A stretch of 64,000 nt of DNA, taken from Saprospiraceae bacterium. Its GTDB lineage: Bacteria > Bacteroidota > Bacteroidia > Chitinophagales > Saprospiraceae. The stretch is from assembly GCA_016714985.1 (NCBI GenBank), contig JADKBS010000015.1:124001-188000 (forward strand). Direction: 5' to 3'. Under the pieces are notes generated by a model. That model was not told the DNA's origin. It searched no databases and was given only the letters and a program-made list of their open reading frames with translations. This document shows positions 8,966-19,600 of the stretch, in pieces; the first letter of the stretch is position 1, and each line of letters begins with the position of its first letter. The position numbers and the translations under genes were made by a program.

Positions 8966-11900
8966 ATGAAAAAAACAACGATAAGCCTTGCTGTTTTAAC
9001 GGTGCTTTTTTGCGCCGTAACCACCGTTCAAGCCCAATATTTTGGGCGTAATAAGCCGAAATACGAGCAGTTCGATTTCAAGGTGCTACAAACGCCGCAC
9101 TACCAGATTTACCACTACCTGAACAATCCCGAACTGGAGCGGGCGCTGGCCAACCAGGCCGAGCATTGGCACACCCTGCACCAAGCCGTGCTGGCCGACA
9201 CATTTGCGGAGCGCAACCCGCTGATGTTTTACAGCGACCATGCCGACTTCCAGCAGACCAATGCCATTGGCGGTGAAATCAGCGTGGGAACGGGCGGCGT
9301 GACCGAGGCGCTGAAAAACCGGGTCATACTGCCCATCGCCATGTCGAACGAGCAGACCAAGCACGTATTGGGCCACGAGTTGGTTCACGCTTTTCAATAC
9401 AACATGGTCATAAATGGCGACAGCACCTCCATGCGCAACCTAGCCAACCTGCCGCTTTGGATGGTGGAGGGCCTAGCCGAGTACCTCTCCATTGGCCGCA
9501 CCGACGCCAATACCGCCCTTTGGATGCGGGACGCCGTGCTGAACGACAAGGTGCCAACCATTCGCCAACTCGACAACCCACAGTACTTCCCCTACCGCTG
9601 GGGCCAGACCTTCTGGGCATTCGTGACAGGCTTGAAGGGCGACGACATCATCCAGCCGCTGTTCATGGCCACGGCGAGGGAGGGCTTCGAGGTGGCCTGC
9701 CAGAAGGTACTTGGCATGAAGGAAAAAGAACTTTCCAAGCTTTGGGTGGACGCCATCAAGGACTACTACGGAAAGTACCTGGGCGATAAAAAAGAGCGCT
9801 TCGTGGGCCGCCAGCTCATCGGCAAGGACGGTGCAAAAGAGGGCCGCCTGAACATCGCCCCCGTGCTCAGCCCAAACGGCAAATTCGTGGCCTTCCTCTC
9901 CGAGCGTGACATCTTCGGCATTGACCTTTTCATCGCCGATGCGGTGACGGGCAAGACCATCCACAAAATCCACAGCAGCACGAGGGATGCCCATTTGGAC
10001 GACTTGAACTTCATCGAAAGTGCGGGCACTTGGTCGCCGGACAGCCGGGAGCTAGCTTTCGTGGCCGTCAATGAAGGAAACAACGTATTGGTTATCAAAG
10101 ACTTGAGCGGAAAGCGAAAAGAGACTTTCCCCATCCCCGGCGTGCCAGCCTTCAGCAACCCCGCTTGGTCGCCGGACGGAAAAAGCATCGTGGTGGCGGG
10201 CTTGGTTAACGGGCAAGTTGACCTCTTCCAAATCCAATTGTCCAACAAAAAAGTCACCCAACTCACCAACGACCGCTACTCCGAAATGCACCCGGCATGG
10301 TCGGCGGACGGCAGCCTGTTGGTGTTCTCCACCGACCAGTTGGCCTTCGACAATGGGGCCGCCAAATGGACCTTCAACCTCGCCATCCGGGACATGGCCA
10401 GCGAGCGCACCACCGTCACCAATTTCTTCTACGGTGCCGACAACCTGAACCCCGTTTGGGACAACGAGGGCCATATCCTTTTCCTCAGCGACCGGGACGG
10501 CTTCCGCAACCTCTACCGCTACGAACCCGCCACGGGCAAGCTCTTCCAATTGACCGACCTGCTGACGGGCATCAGCGGGATCACGCCCTACGCCCCTGCT
10601 CTATCGGCCTCCACGAAGGAAACCCGTGACCGCATCATTTTCACGCATTATTTCAAGGGCGGCTATAAAATCTTCCGGGCAAAATCCGATGATTTCATCA
10701 ACAAGGAAGTGGCAGCGGACGCCGTGGACTTGAAGCCTGCCATGCTCATCAAGACCAACCGCATGGCCTCGGACTTCGTGAGCAGCAACCTCGAACAATT
10801 GAACAAATTGCCCGACCTGCCCGACTCTTCGATGACGCAAGTGCCCTTCAAATCCAACTTCAAGCTGGATTATATCGCTGGCGGCGGTGGTGTGGGCGTT
10901 GGCCTCGGCAACAATTTCGGTGGGCCTGTATCGGGCATCGGCGGCGGTATTGACTTCATATTTGGGGATATAACCGGCGACCACCAGCTTTATACCAGCG
11001 CTTTCTTGAATGGGGAAATCTTGGATGCCGGGCTATCCACCGCCTATTTCAACCGCAAAAACCGCTTCGGCTGGGGCGTTGGCCTATCGCACCTGCCCTT
11101 CCAAAGTGGGCGGTACGGCTATGTCGGTTTGGACACGCTGCCCGTGGACGACTCGCCGCCCTTCGAGTTCCAGCACTATATCTTTGACCAGATACGGACC
11201 TTCGAGAACAAGCTGAGCCTGTTTGCCGAGTTCCCGTTTTCCAAGACCTTGCGGGTGGAAGGCAGTGGCTCCTTCGCCTTTTACAACAACCGCATTGACC
11301 GCAACCAACTGTATTACGACGATTTTGGGAACCTCGTTTACCAAGACCGAAACAAAATCAGCGAGCAGGACGCTGGCTTGAACCTATTTGAAGGAAAATT
11401 GGGCACAGCCTCCATCGGCCTCGTCGGCGACAATTCCCATTTCGGCCTCGCCTCGCCCTCGGCAGGCCATCGGTTCCGGCTGAGTGCCGAGCGGTTGTTT
11501 GGCGACATCAACCTGTACAACGTCATTGCCGATGCCCGCAAATACGTCTTCGTGAAGCCCTTCACTTTTGCTGTGCGGGCCATGCACCATGGCCGCTACG
11601 GTGCCGATGCCAATGCGTTCTTCGATTACTTCCTAGGCGCCCCTTGGTTCGTGCGGGGCTATGGGTACAATGAATCCTTTGAGATTTTGGAACAAAATGG
11701 CCGCTCCGTGGACGACCTCTTTGGCAGCAAGATGTTCATCGCCAATGCGGAAATCCGAATGCCCTTCACTGGGCCTGAACAGTTGGCGCTCATCAAATCA
11801 AGGGCGCTGTTCACCGAGCTTTCCGTCTTCGCCGATAGCGGCTATACCTGGGACGTGTTCGGCGAGCAAACGGACAGTAACCTGCGGTCCTTTGATTTCA

Positions 11901-12034
11901 AGCCCCTATTCAGTGCAGGTGTTTCCATGCGCATCAACCTGTTCGGGGCGATGATATTAGAGCCTTATTACGCTTGGCCGCTGCTGAAAGGGGCTAGTGG
12001 GACGTTTGGGTTGAATATTGTGCCGGGGTGGTAA
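8966..12034 (+). CDS. Gluzincin peptidase, beta-propeller and outer-membrane barrel fusion
   Basis: The protein (about 1,022 residues) starts with a signal peptide ending near VTTVQAQ. Residues of about 40-280 form a peptidase-MA-like zinc protease domain with HVLGHELVHAFQYN (HExxH) and the downstream glutamate in LWMVEGLAEYLS. Residues of about 290-640 carry TolB/PD40-type propeller repeats (APVLSPNGKFVAFLS, AWSPDGKSIVVAG, AWSADGSLLVFS). The last 380 residues are a predicted outer-membrane barrel related in style to surface-antigen/BamA-type barrels, ending ASGTFGLNIVPGW. It is likely an outer-membrane protein with periplasmic or surface catalytic parts. An in-frame ATG at 8957 is an alternative start. 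Confidence 0.85.
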   Translation: MKKTTISLAVLTVLFCAVTTVQAQYFGRNKPKYEQFDFKVLQTPHYQIYHYLNNPELERALANQAEHWHTLHQAVLADTFAERNPLMFYSDHADFQQTNAIGGEISVGTGGVTEALKNRVILPIAMSNEQTKHVLGHELVHAFQYNMVINGDSTSMRNLANLPLWMVEGLAEYLSIGRTDANTALWMRDAVLNDKVPTIRQLDNPQYFPYRWGQTFWAFVTGLKGDDIIQPLFMATAREGFEVACQKVLGMKEKELSKLWVDAIKDYYGKYLGDKKERFVGRQLIGKDGAKEGRLNIAPVLSPNGKFVAFLSERDIFGIDLFIADAVTGKTIHKIHSSTRDAHLDDLNFIESAGTWSPDSRELAFVAVNEGNNVLVIKDLSGKRKETFPIPGVPAFSNPAWSPDGKSIVVAGLVNGQVDLFQIQLSNKKVTQLTNDRYSEMHPAWSADGSLLVFSTDQLAFDNGAAKWTFNLAIRDMASERTTVTNFFYGADNLNPVWDNEGHILFLSDRDGFRNLYRYEPATGKLFQLTDLLTGISGITPYAPALSASTKETRDRIIFTHYFKGGYKIFRAKSDDFINKEVAADAVDLKPAMLIKTNRMASDFVSSNLEQLNKLPDLPDSSMTQVPFKSNFKLDYIAGGGGVGVGLGNNFGGPVSGIGGGIDFIFGDITGDHQLYTSAFLNGEILDAGLSTAYFNRKNRFGWGVGLSHLPFQSGRYGYVGLDTLPVDDSPPFEFQHYIFDQIRTFENKLSLFAEFPFSKTLRVEGSGSFAFYNNRIDRNQLYYDDFGNLVYQDRNKISEQDAGLNLFEGKLGTASIGLVGDNSHFGLASPSAGHRFRLSAERLFGDINLYNVIADARKYVFVKPFTFAVRAMHHGRYGADANAFFDYFLGAPWFVRGYGYNESFEILEQNGRSVDDLFGSKMFIANAEIRMPFTGPEQLALIKSRALFTELSVFADSGYTWDVFGEQTDSNLRSFDFKPLFSAGVSMRINLFGAMILEPYYAWPLLKGASGTFGLNIVPGW

Positions 12035-12044
12035 GGGGCTTAAC

Positions 12045-12078
12045 GCAGAAGGGCGGTTTTTGCAAACCGCCCTTCTGC
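12045..12078. terminator. Bidirectional 15-bp hairpin terminator
   Basis: Positions 12045-12059 pair perfectly with 12064-12078, with loop TTGC and T-runs on both strands. It lies between the convergent genes ending at 12034 and 12085. Confidence 0.85.
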
Positions 12079-12084
12079 ACTTTA

Positions 12085-14907
12085 CTACCTCACCATCACC
12101 TTCGCCGCCGCCACAGCTGCCCCGTCCTTCCCTACAACCCGGACAAAGTAAATTCCCGAAGGCAAGCCTCCCCTATCCAGCAAGAAGCCGTCGTGCGTCG
12201 GAGCCAAGTTGACGACGGGCCTGCCAAAGGCGTCAAACAATTCCGCATGCAATCCGGTCAGGTCCTCGCTGCCTTGCACTGTTATAGTAGCTTGACCCTC
12301 AACCGGATTGGGTTTCACGGTCAGGTTCAGGTGCTCGAAGCCCGGCTCGCTCGTGCTTTGTAGCAGGAAAATCTCTCCGATACTGTGCTGGGTCGTGTTG
12401 GTGAAAATCGGGGGATTGTAGTCGAAGTAAATGGCCGCTTGGTTGTGGATGTCGGTGCCGAGCGGGATATTCGGCAGGTGTTTTATCCTGAACTTCACGA
12501 AGCCGTGCGAGGCCGGTTCGTTCAGGTTGCTGTCCAGCAGCATGATGTTTTCAAAGGTGAACTTGATTTGGCCACCCTCCCCGAAATAATCGAAGCGGTA
12601 AGGATGGCTGGCAGCACCCGGCTCGATGCTGAGCGGGTCGAGCCACTGGTCCAGCGTGTCCCGGATGACGACCGTCTCGGCGGTGTCGGTGCCCGTGTTC
12701 TGGAAGCGGATCATGTACTCGATGTCGGTACCGGGGCGGATGAGGTGGTCATCACCAACGCCGAGCGGCAGGCCCTGCTTGTCATTGGGGTCGTAGGGGC
12801 CGGAGATGGTGACGCATTCAATGTCCACGTAGTCGTCCGCATCGTTGGGCGGGAACAGGTTCACCAAGCCTTGCGAGCCAAAATCATCGCAACCTTCCAA
12901 GGTCAGGGCAGGCATGGATTCGCCGGGGTGCAGCGCCTCCTGTTCCACCTCAATGCGCCAAGTAGCACCATTGGCGGGCAAGGTTATTTCTTTGGTGCCG
13001 CCCTGCGGCAACGGTGGGTCGTTTGGCACATCCATGAACATCACGGCATCCTCGATGATGACATAACCAAGCGGGGCAGTCATATCTCCCGCCCCCACGT
13101 TTTCAATGACAAATTTCACCTCGTTTCCCTCGCATTGCGAACTGACCCGCAGGCTCGCCCCCGACCAGTTGGCGTTGATGGCGCTGGGGCAAGGCTCGTT
13201 GGGGAAAATGGTTACAGAGATGCAAGGCGTTGCCCCCATCGTTGCAGAGCAATCCACTTTCAGTGCCAAGGTAAAATGGCCACTTTCTCCCACTGCCAGG
13301 GTGCCGAGGTCGAAACGGTACAGGTTGTTGCCTAGGTCGGTAAAGGGGTGAACAGTGCTGCTGATGGTGATATGGTCTTCCAACTGTAGTTCGATGTATG
13401 CACCGACGGCATCCGCTGTGCCTTGGTTATTGTAGGCAATGGTGGCGTAGTTATAGGGGCTGCACCAGTTCAGTTCTTGGATAGAAAGACTGGTTACGAG
13501 GCTGGCGCAAGGTTCCACGGCCTGCAAGGGCACATCTACCTGTGAGACGCTGCCAGCAGTGAGCGTGACTGGATAGCTGGCTTGGCAGCCCTGCCAGAGC
13601 GAGTTGGGAAGTTCGACAGAGACCATGTAATCGCCGGGGTTGAGCCTTTTTGAATAGGATAAGCCGTTGATAAAATTGTAGGAATTGCCGTAATAAACGT
13701 TCTGGCCATTGGCTGTTTCGATGCGGATTTTGAAGTTTTGAAGGCGATAATCCAAGCCATTTAAAACGCAGTTGTTGTCCACGTCATAGTATACGAGGAG
13801 GTCCAAGGTGCCGCATAGCAAAGGAGAATTTTCGACAAAATAGCTGGCCACAGCTTCACAGCCAGAGGCATCGGTGACGGTGACGTAGTTTTCGCCTTCG
13901 ATAAAATTATAGTTGTCGAGGGAATTGGTCGTGCCACTGCTCCAATTATAGGTCAAATTGCCAGAACCTCCGGTCGTGACGGCATGCAGGTATGATTGCC
14001 CGCAATCATTGCATTGGACAAACTCAACGTTGCCGCCAAGTTGCCTGCCTCTGCACAACGATGCAATCCGATGACGCAACCGTCTGCCCCTGTGATGGAA
14101 ACACAGTGGGTGCCCGGGGTAAGGACATTGGTCTGGCCAGTTGAACCATTGCTCCAATCGTACTCGAAGGGGGCTAGCCCGCCCGTCACATTGGCGATGA
14201 CGCTCATCTGCCCGCAACTGCCGCCCGCCTGCTGTTGGATGCGCACGATAGGGCGGCCCGGTTCAGCAGTTATTTGCACGGTGTCGCTGTTTGTCCAACA
14301 ACCTGTGAATGGGTCGGAAATGTAGGCCGTCAAAAAGCCGGGATTGGAAATGGAGATGCTGTTGCCAGCACCGGGGCCGTTGCCCGAGTTCCAAGTGTCC
14401 CAATCCACGTTGTAGTTGCCCGGTGGCGTGATTTCCACCTGGACGGTCGTCTGATAGTCGTTGCAGCCGAGCACCAGGTTGCTGGGCAAATCGGCGACCG
14501 GGGGCAAGTGGAACGTCACCGAGGCCCCGCCACTGAACGAAAGGCAGGGGTCTGACAAATCCACACCACCGTTGCCATCTGGGTTGCCAGCAATGGCAGC
14601 GATTTGGTGAGTTGACACCCGGCACAGCGCTGTTAGGCATGGAAAGGATGAAAGCTGGCCATTGGCTGGAGTAGAATTGGAGCACATTGCCAAGCGTGGT
14701 GGCCGAACCATCGTGCATAACGAGCTTGAGTACGTCGTTGGCATCAAGTGCTTCGTTGTCGTTGTGAAATACATTGAATGATGCATCAATGCAGAGGTTC
14801 AAACTCGCTGGTGTGATGGTGCCCGCATTGGTCGTGCATTGCGCAGCAACACGCTCATGGAACAAGCTGAAAAATAGGGCGACGAAAAAGAAAAATAGGT
14901 TCTTCAT
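12085..14907 (-). CDS. T9SS-secreted surface protein (two frameshifts)
   Basis: From ATG 14907 there is a signal peptide (MKNLFFFFVALFFSLFHERVAAQ) and a Saprospiraceae-type N-terminal domain. SprB-like segments follow (GTHCVSITGADGCVIG, GENYVTVTDASGCEAVA), then a conserved-repeat/DUF11-like domain (DIEYMIRFQNTGTDTAETVV, DIHNQAAIYFDYNPP). The T9SS sorting domain begins NLTVKPNPVEGQATI and ends AAAKVMVR. The frame breaks twice. Near 14612 an extra base interrupts PGVTHQIAAIAG, and near 14030 a missing base interrupts NLAANVEFVQCNDC. Restored length is about 940 residues. The likely role is a cell-surface or adhesin protein; no catalytic domain is visible. Confidence 0.85.
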
Positions 14908-14966
14908 ATTTCTTTGATTGAAAAGATTATCTTGATTTGAATGCAGGTTTTTTTGAGGAAAATGAT

Positions 14967-15051
14967 GTGTTCAGAAAATGACATTCGGCCCGGCGCTTTC
15001 GCCCGGGCTGCATCGGCTTGGCCTTGCTGCCTGATGTCTATTTCTGAACAC
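14967..15051. repeat. Long imperfect hairpin between divergent genes
   Basis: The 22-nt outer arms (14967-14988 and 15030-15051) match at 18 of 22 positions, and an inner GC-rich inverted repeat lies at about 14987-15008. The element sits in the spacer between the divergent genes 14907 and 15179, so it is not a simple terminator. Confidence 0.5.
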
Positions 15052-15097
15052 GGTACAAAAATGGGGTAGGTTGGGTGCTTGGTAAAGTATAATTATT

Positions 15098-15105
15098 TAA
15101 GTTTG
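15098..15105 (+). promoter_or_regulatory. Bacteroidota -7 box
   Basis: TAAGTTTG matches TAnnTTTG and lies 74 bp before the ATG at 15179. TTGG words upstream (15071, 15079) are not at the ideal spacing. Confidence 0.4.
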
Positions 15106-15178
15106 TAGAAATTATAGACCATCATTTTTGCATAAAAAATTGATTTTCAATTATTTGAATTTTAATCCGTAAAAAGAA

Positions 15179-16585
15179 ATGGAAAAAAGCAAACTTTGGG
15201 AAGCCTTTAATTCCCTGAGCAATGTAGAGCGCCGCTCATTTGGCAGGTGGGTGCGTTCACCTTTTTTCAATCGGCAGGAGCGGGCCGAGCGGTTGTTCGA
15301 CTACCTGAACGGTTGCTTGGAGCAGCGCAAAACGCCCGAACGGACAGCGGCATACGGGCAATTGGCCCCCGGCCAGCCCTTTGATGACGTGCAGCTTCGG
15401 TTGGCGGTTAGCGAGTTGTATAAGCACCTAGAACATTTCATGGCCTACCAAGAAGTATTCAGCAGTGATGACAACCTTGCCACGGCATTGGCGGCTGCAT
15501 ACAGGAAGCGGGGACTAGAGCGGCATTTTGACAAAACCATCGGCACAGCACGGGAGAGCCGCAGCAAGCAGGCGCACCGACATGCCGAGCATTTCAGCAA
15601 AGGCTTTGAATTGGAATACGAGCAATTTCAGCATAATGCAGCGGGCAAGCGCACCGCCGATTTGAACATCCAATCGCTCTCCGACCTCGAAGACACTGCC
15701 TTCATCGCCCGTAAGCTGCGCCTAACCTGTACTGCGCTCTCGCACCAGACCGTCTATCAGGCCACCTACGACCTCGGCTTGCTCGACGCCGTGCTGGAAC
15801 AGGTGCGCCAAAAATCACTCCTCGGCACGCCGGCCATCGGCCTCTACTATTTTGGCTATTACCTGATGACACAGCCAGAAGCCACCGAAAATTTCGACCG
15901 ATTCAAGGCCATGCTGCTGGCCGATGCCGAGCAACTGCCGCTGGAGGAGCGCCGCAACCTTTACCTCATTGCCATCAATTTTTGCATCAAAAAAGTGAAC
16001 GCACTCGATGTGGCCTTTTACCGGGAGGCGCTCGACCTCTACAAGTTTGCCCTTGACAACGACCTGCTGATGGAGAACAAAGTGCTGTCCCCATTTGCTT
16101 TCAACAATATTGTAGCCATCGCACTGAAGGTAGGCGAGGCCAATTGGACCGAAGAATTCGTGGAGCACTATGCGCAGTTTTTGGAGAAAAAGCAGCGGTC
16201 GGCCATCTACCACCTCAACCTCGCACGGGTGGAGTACGTGCGCCGCGACTTCGGGAAAGCACTGCTGCACTTGCAGGAAGCCGATTACAAAGACCTCATC
16301 AACAACTTGATAGCCAAGACCCTGCAATTGAAAATCTTCGTGGAGTCCAAGGATTTCGACTTGGCAGAGGCGCACCTGAATGCCCTCAGCAGCTATATCC
16401 GCCGCCAGCGGGTGATGGGCTACCACCGCTCCAACTACGGGAACATGGTACGCCATACCCGTGCCCTGCTCAACCTCTCGCCCGGCGACGAGGTTGAGCG
16501 GGAATCATTGCGCAAGCGAATAGAATCCGAGGAGATTTTGACTGAGAAGGAGTGGCTGTTGAAAATACTCGAATTTGTCCGTTAA
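15179..16585 (+). CDS. Alpha-helical repeat-like protein, unknown function
   Basis: This 468-residue protein has no signal peptide and is therefore probably cytoplasmic. It is almost wholly alpha-helical, rich in Leu, Ala, Glu and Arg, with helix pairs such as FYREALDLYKFALDNDLL and FGKALLHLQEADYKDL that resemble TPR-type repeats. The N-terminal part has SNVERRSFGRWVRSPFFN. I do not recognise a named family; it looks like a lineage-specific protein of the Saprospiraceae type. It sits immediately upstream of the giant M43 protease gene on the same strand, with 107 bp between them and a separate -7 box. Confidence 0.7.
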   Translation: MEKSKLWEAFNSLSNVERRSFGRWVRSPFFNRQERAERLFDYLNGCLEQRKTPERTAAYGQLAPGQPFDDVQLRLAVSELYKHLEHFMAYQEVFSSDDNLATALAAAYRKRGLERHFDKTIGTARESRSKQAHRHAEHFSKGFELEYEQFQHNAAGKRTADLNIQSLSDLEDTAFIARKLRLTCTALSHQTVYQATYDLGLLDAVLEQVRQKSLLGTPAIGLYYFGYYLMTQPEATENFDRFKAMLLADAEQLPLEERRNLYLIAINFCIKKVNALDVAFYREALDLYKFALDNDLLMENKVLSPFAFNNIVAIALKVGEANWTEEFVEHYAQFLEKKQRSAIYHLNLARVEYVRRDFGKALLHLQEADYKDLINNLIAKTLQLKIFVESKDFDLAEAHLNALSSYIRRQRVMGYHRSNYGNMVRHTRALLNLSPGDEVERESLRKRIESEEILTEKEWLLKILEFVR

Positions 16586-16649
16586 TTTTCATTTTTACAA
16601 AAATCCCACATCAATCGGATAGCAATGGTGTACACCTGAGAATTTCAGT

Positions 16650-16657
16650 TAGCTTTG
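16650..16657 (+). promoter_or_regulatory. Bacteroidota -7 box for the M43 protease gene
   Basis: TAGCTTTG matches TAnnTTTG, 36 bp before the ATG at 16693. It supports 16693 rather than 16552 as the start. Confidence 0.45.
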
Positions 16658-16692
16658 TACCAATCTCAACACCGGATAAATCCCATTTAAGT

Positions 16693-19600
16693 ATGCGACA
16701 CGTTTCTATTTCCAAATGGCTGTTTTGCAGCTTCCTTTTCATCGCCAATTTTTCGTTCAGCCAACACCAGCACCTCTCCCAAAAGCCAGCGCCGACCACG
16801 GGCTTCTGTGCCCAATCGGAGGTGATGGAGCGTGCCATGCGGAAAAGCCCGAAATTGCGGCAGCGCCATGAAGCAATCGAAAAGCAGGTTTACCATGCTT
16901 TTAATGGGCTTAAAAAAGCTGGCAAACAGTTCCCTCCCACCTATACCCTGCCCGTGGTTGTCCATATCGTCCACAATGGCGGTGCCGAGAACCTGTCCGA
17001 CGCCACGGTGTTGCAGGGCATCCAAGACCTGAACGACGCATTTGCCAACGTTGGCTACTACGACCCCACTTCCGGCGTGGATACCAAAATCCAGTTCTGC
17101 CTCGCCAAACGTGACCCCAACGGCAACGCCACAACGGGCATCACCCGCAACCAATCCGCCCTGACGGACATGGACTTGGATTTTCAAGACATCCAACTAA
17201 AAGACCTGAACCGCTGGGAACCCACCCAGTACGTCAATATATGGCTGGTAAAGGAGATTTGCAGCAGTTCCTACGGTTGTGGGGTGGCGGGCTATGCCTA
17301 CTTTCCCTCCTCGCACGGCAACCCCGAAGACGGCATCGTGATGGAAGCCGAATATTTTGGCATCAGCCAAGGTACATCGGGCGTGCAAGTCCATGAAATG
17401 GGGCATTACCTTGGCCTCTACCACACCTTCCAAGGCGGCTGCTCGAACAGCGACTGCCTCGCCAACGGCGACCGGGTCTGCGATACCCCGCCTGACCAAA
17501 GCACGGCTGCCGTTCCCTGTGGCACTTCCGCAAACAGTTGCTCGACCGACACGAACAGCGGGTTCAGCACAGACCAGAACGACCTCATCGAGGGCTATAT
17601 GGACTACGGCGATTTCGATTGCTGGTCGGTGTTCACGCAGGGCCAGTCCGACCGAATGGCTTGGCATATCGAGAACATCCGGCCCAGCTTGTTGGAATCA
17701 CAGGGGCTGTGTTGACCCTTGCACTTCGGCTCTGACGGCTTCTTTTTCCAACAGCAGTAACTCGGTGAACATCGGCGGCACGGTCAATTTCACCAATGCC
17801 TCTAACAACGCTTCCAGCTATAATTGGACGGTGGACGGCACGGCCTTTGCCAGCACCCAAAATGCCAACTATACTTTCATTGCCATTGGGCAATTTGAAG
17901 TGTGCCTCACGATTGGCAACGCAGACCCGAATTGCAGCGATAAGGCTTGCAAGACTATTAACGTGACTTGTCCCGTGTCGGCCAGTTTCACTACTAGCAA
18001 CCCCTACCCTGCCCCAGGACAACAAGTGACCTTTGCCAATGCCAGCACCAGTGCCAATAGCTACGCATGGTCGGTGGATGGGATGCCAGCGGGCAATACG
18101 GCCAACCTGACCTATACCTTCAACAACCCCGGCGTGAGCAGGATTTGCTTGACGGCCAGCAACGGGCTTTGTGGAAATGAGTTTTGCCAACAGGTGTTTG
18201 TTTTCCAAAACACGGGCGGCCCTGGCGAGTGTGACACCTCCTTCCTCCGCACCTACGGCACCCCCCTCGGCGACGAGCGTGGGCAAGCGCTTGTAGAGAT
18301 ACCCGCAGCCCTTGGCGGTGGCTTTCTCCTTGGAGGTAGCAAATTGGACAGTGCCATGCTGACTCGCCTCGATGTCAGCGGGAACATCGTCTGGACCCGC
18401 TCATTTGACGCAACCTCACAAGGGCCAATGGATGTGCCGGACATCATCGTGGACTTGATGTTCGACAGCGACAACAACGTGGTCGGCTGCGGCCATACCT
18501 ACGATGAGCCGGACGGGAATGTGGAGGGCTTCATTTTCAAGTACAATATTGCCACCAACGACATCCTTTGGGTCAATGAGTTGGACCTTTTTCCAGACCC
18601 TGCGTTGGAGTTTTACACCTCCGTCTCCGAAAAATCGCCCGGCGGCAATTACATCGTTTCTGGTACTATCAACGAAGCATTTGGCACTAGTGGCAACGGG
18701 GAGAACGGTGCTATTTTGGAAATCAACCGAAACAGTGGCACAAATGTCTGGCAGCATACCTACCACCTTGGCTCATCCGATTCTTTTCAAAAAACGCTCC
18801 TCCACAATGGGGCCATTTATACGACAGGGCGGTACAATTTCGACAACGGCGGCACGGCCCGCATGAGGCCCGAGTATGACGAAGATGAACCTTCACAAAT
18901 TGTCCAGCAATGGTCGAAGCTCTACCTACGTGCCGTCAATAGCAACACCAATGCCCGCCTCTATTCTAGCGATATGGTGGTGGACAATGGACTCGTCGTG
19001 GTGGGCCAAGGCGACAACTCAGGAACGAGCACCTCCAATGTTACCCCCTTCCTTTTCAAGACCGACAACGATGGCAACCTGCTTTGGGCTTGGAGCTATG
19101 ACATACCCGGCGCAAACACCGAAGTAAGCACCAAGGTGTTGAACCTCCCCGATGGCTATATCTGCATGGGCTACTATACCGCCAGCAGCCAAGACGTGTT
19201 TTTGTTCAAAACAGACAAGCAAGGCCAATTGCAATGGTCGAAATCTTACGGGAACGACGACGCCGAAGACGCATTCGACATGGTTTATGCCAATGGGCAA
19301 ATCTATTTCACGGGCAAGACAAAAGCCGCAACGCCCGGCGCCACCTTTGATGTTTACTTCGCAAACATCGGCGTGGATGGCATCTCCAATGCACTCGACA
19401 GTTGCAACCTTTTCAGCGACCTGAACATGACCGCAACGCCTTACAAATCCCTACAATGCCCAGCATAACCTTACCGACCTGAATCAAAATTGGAATAATT
19501 TCATAGACGATTATATCGTCACGGAAACCGCAGTGCAGTCCACCACGGTCTGCTTCCAACCCTGCCTCGATACCTGTGAGGTGGTGCCCAATGCCTTCTA

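Noticed and set aside
12385..13335. 316-codon plus-strand open frame
   Set aside because: It is antisense to the T9SS protein at 12085-14907, with no recognisable domain.
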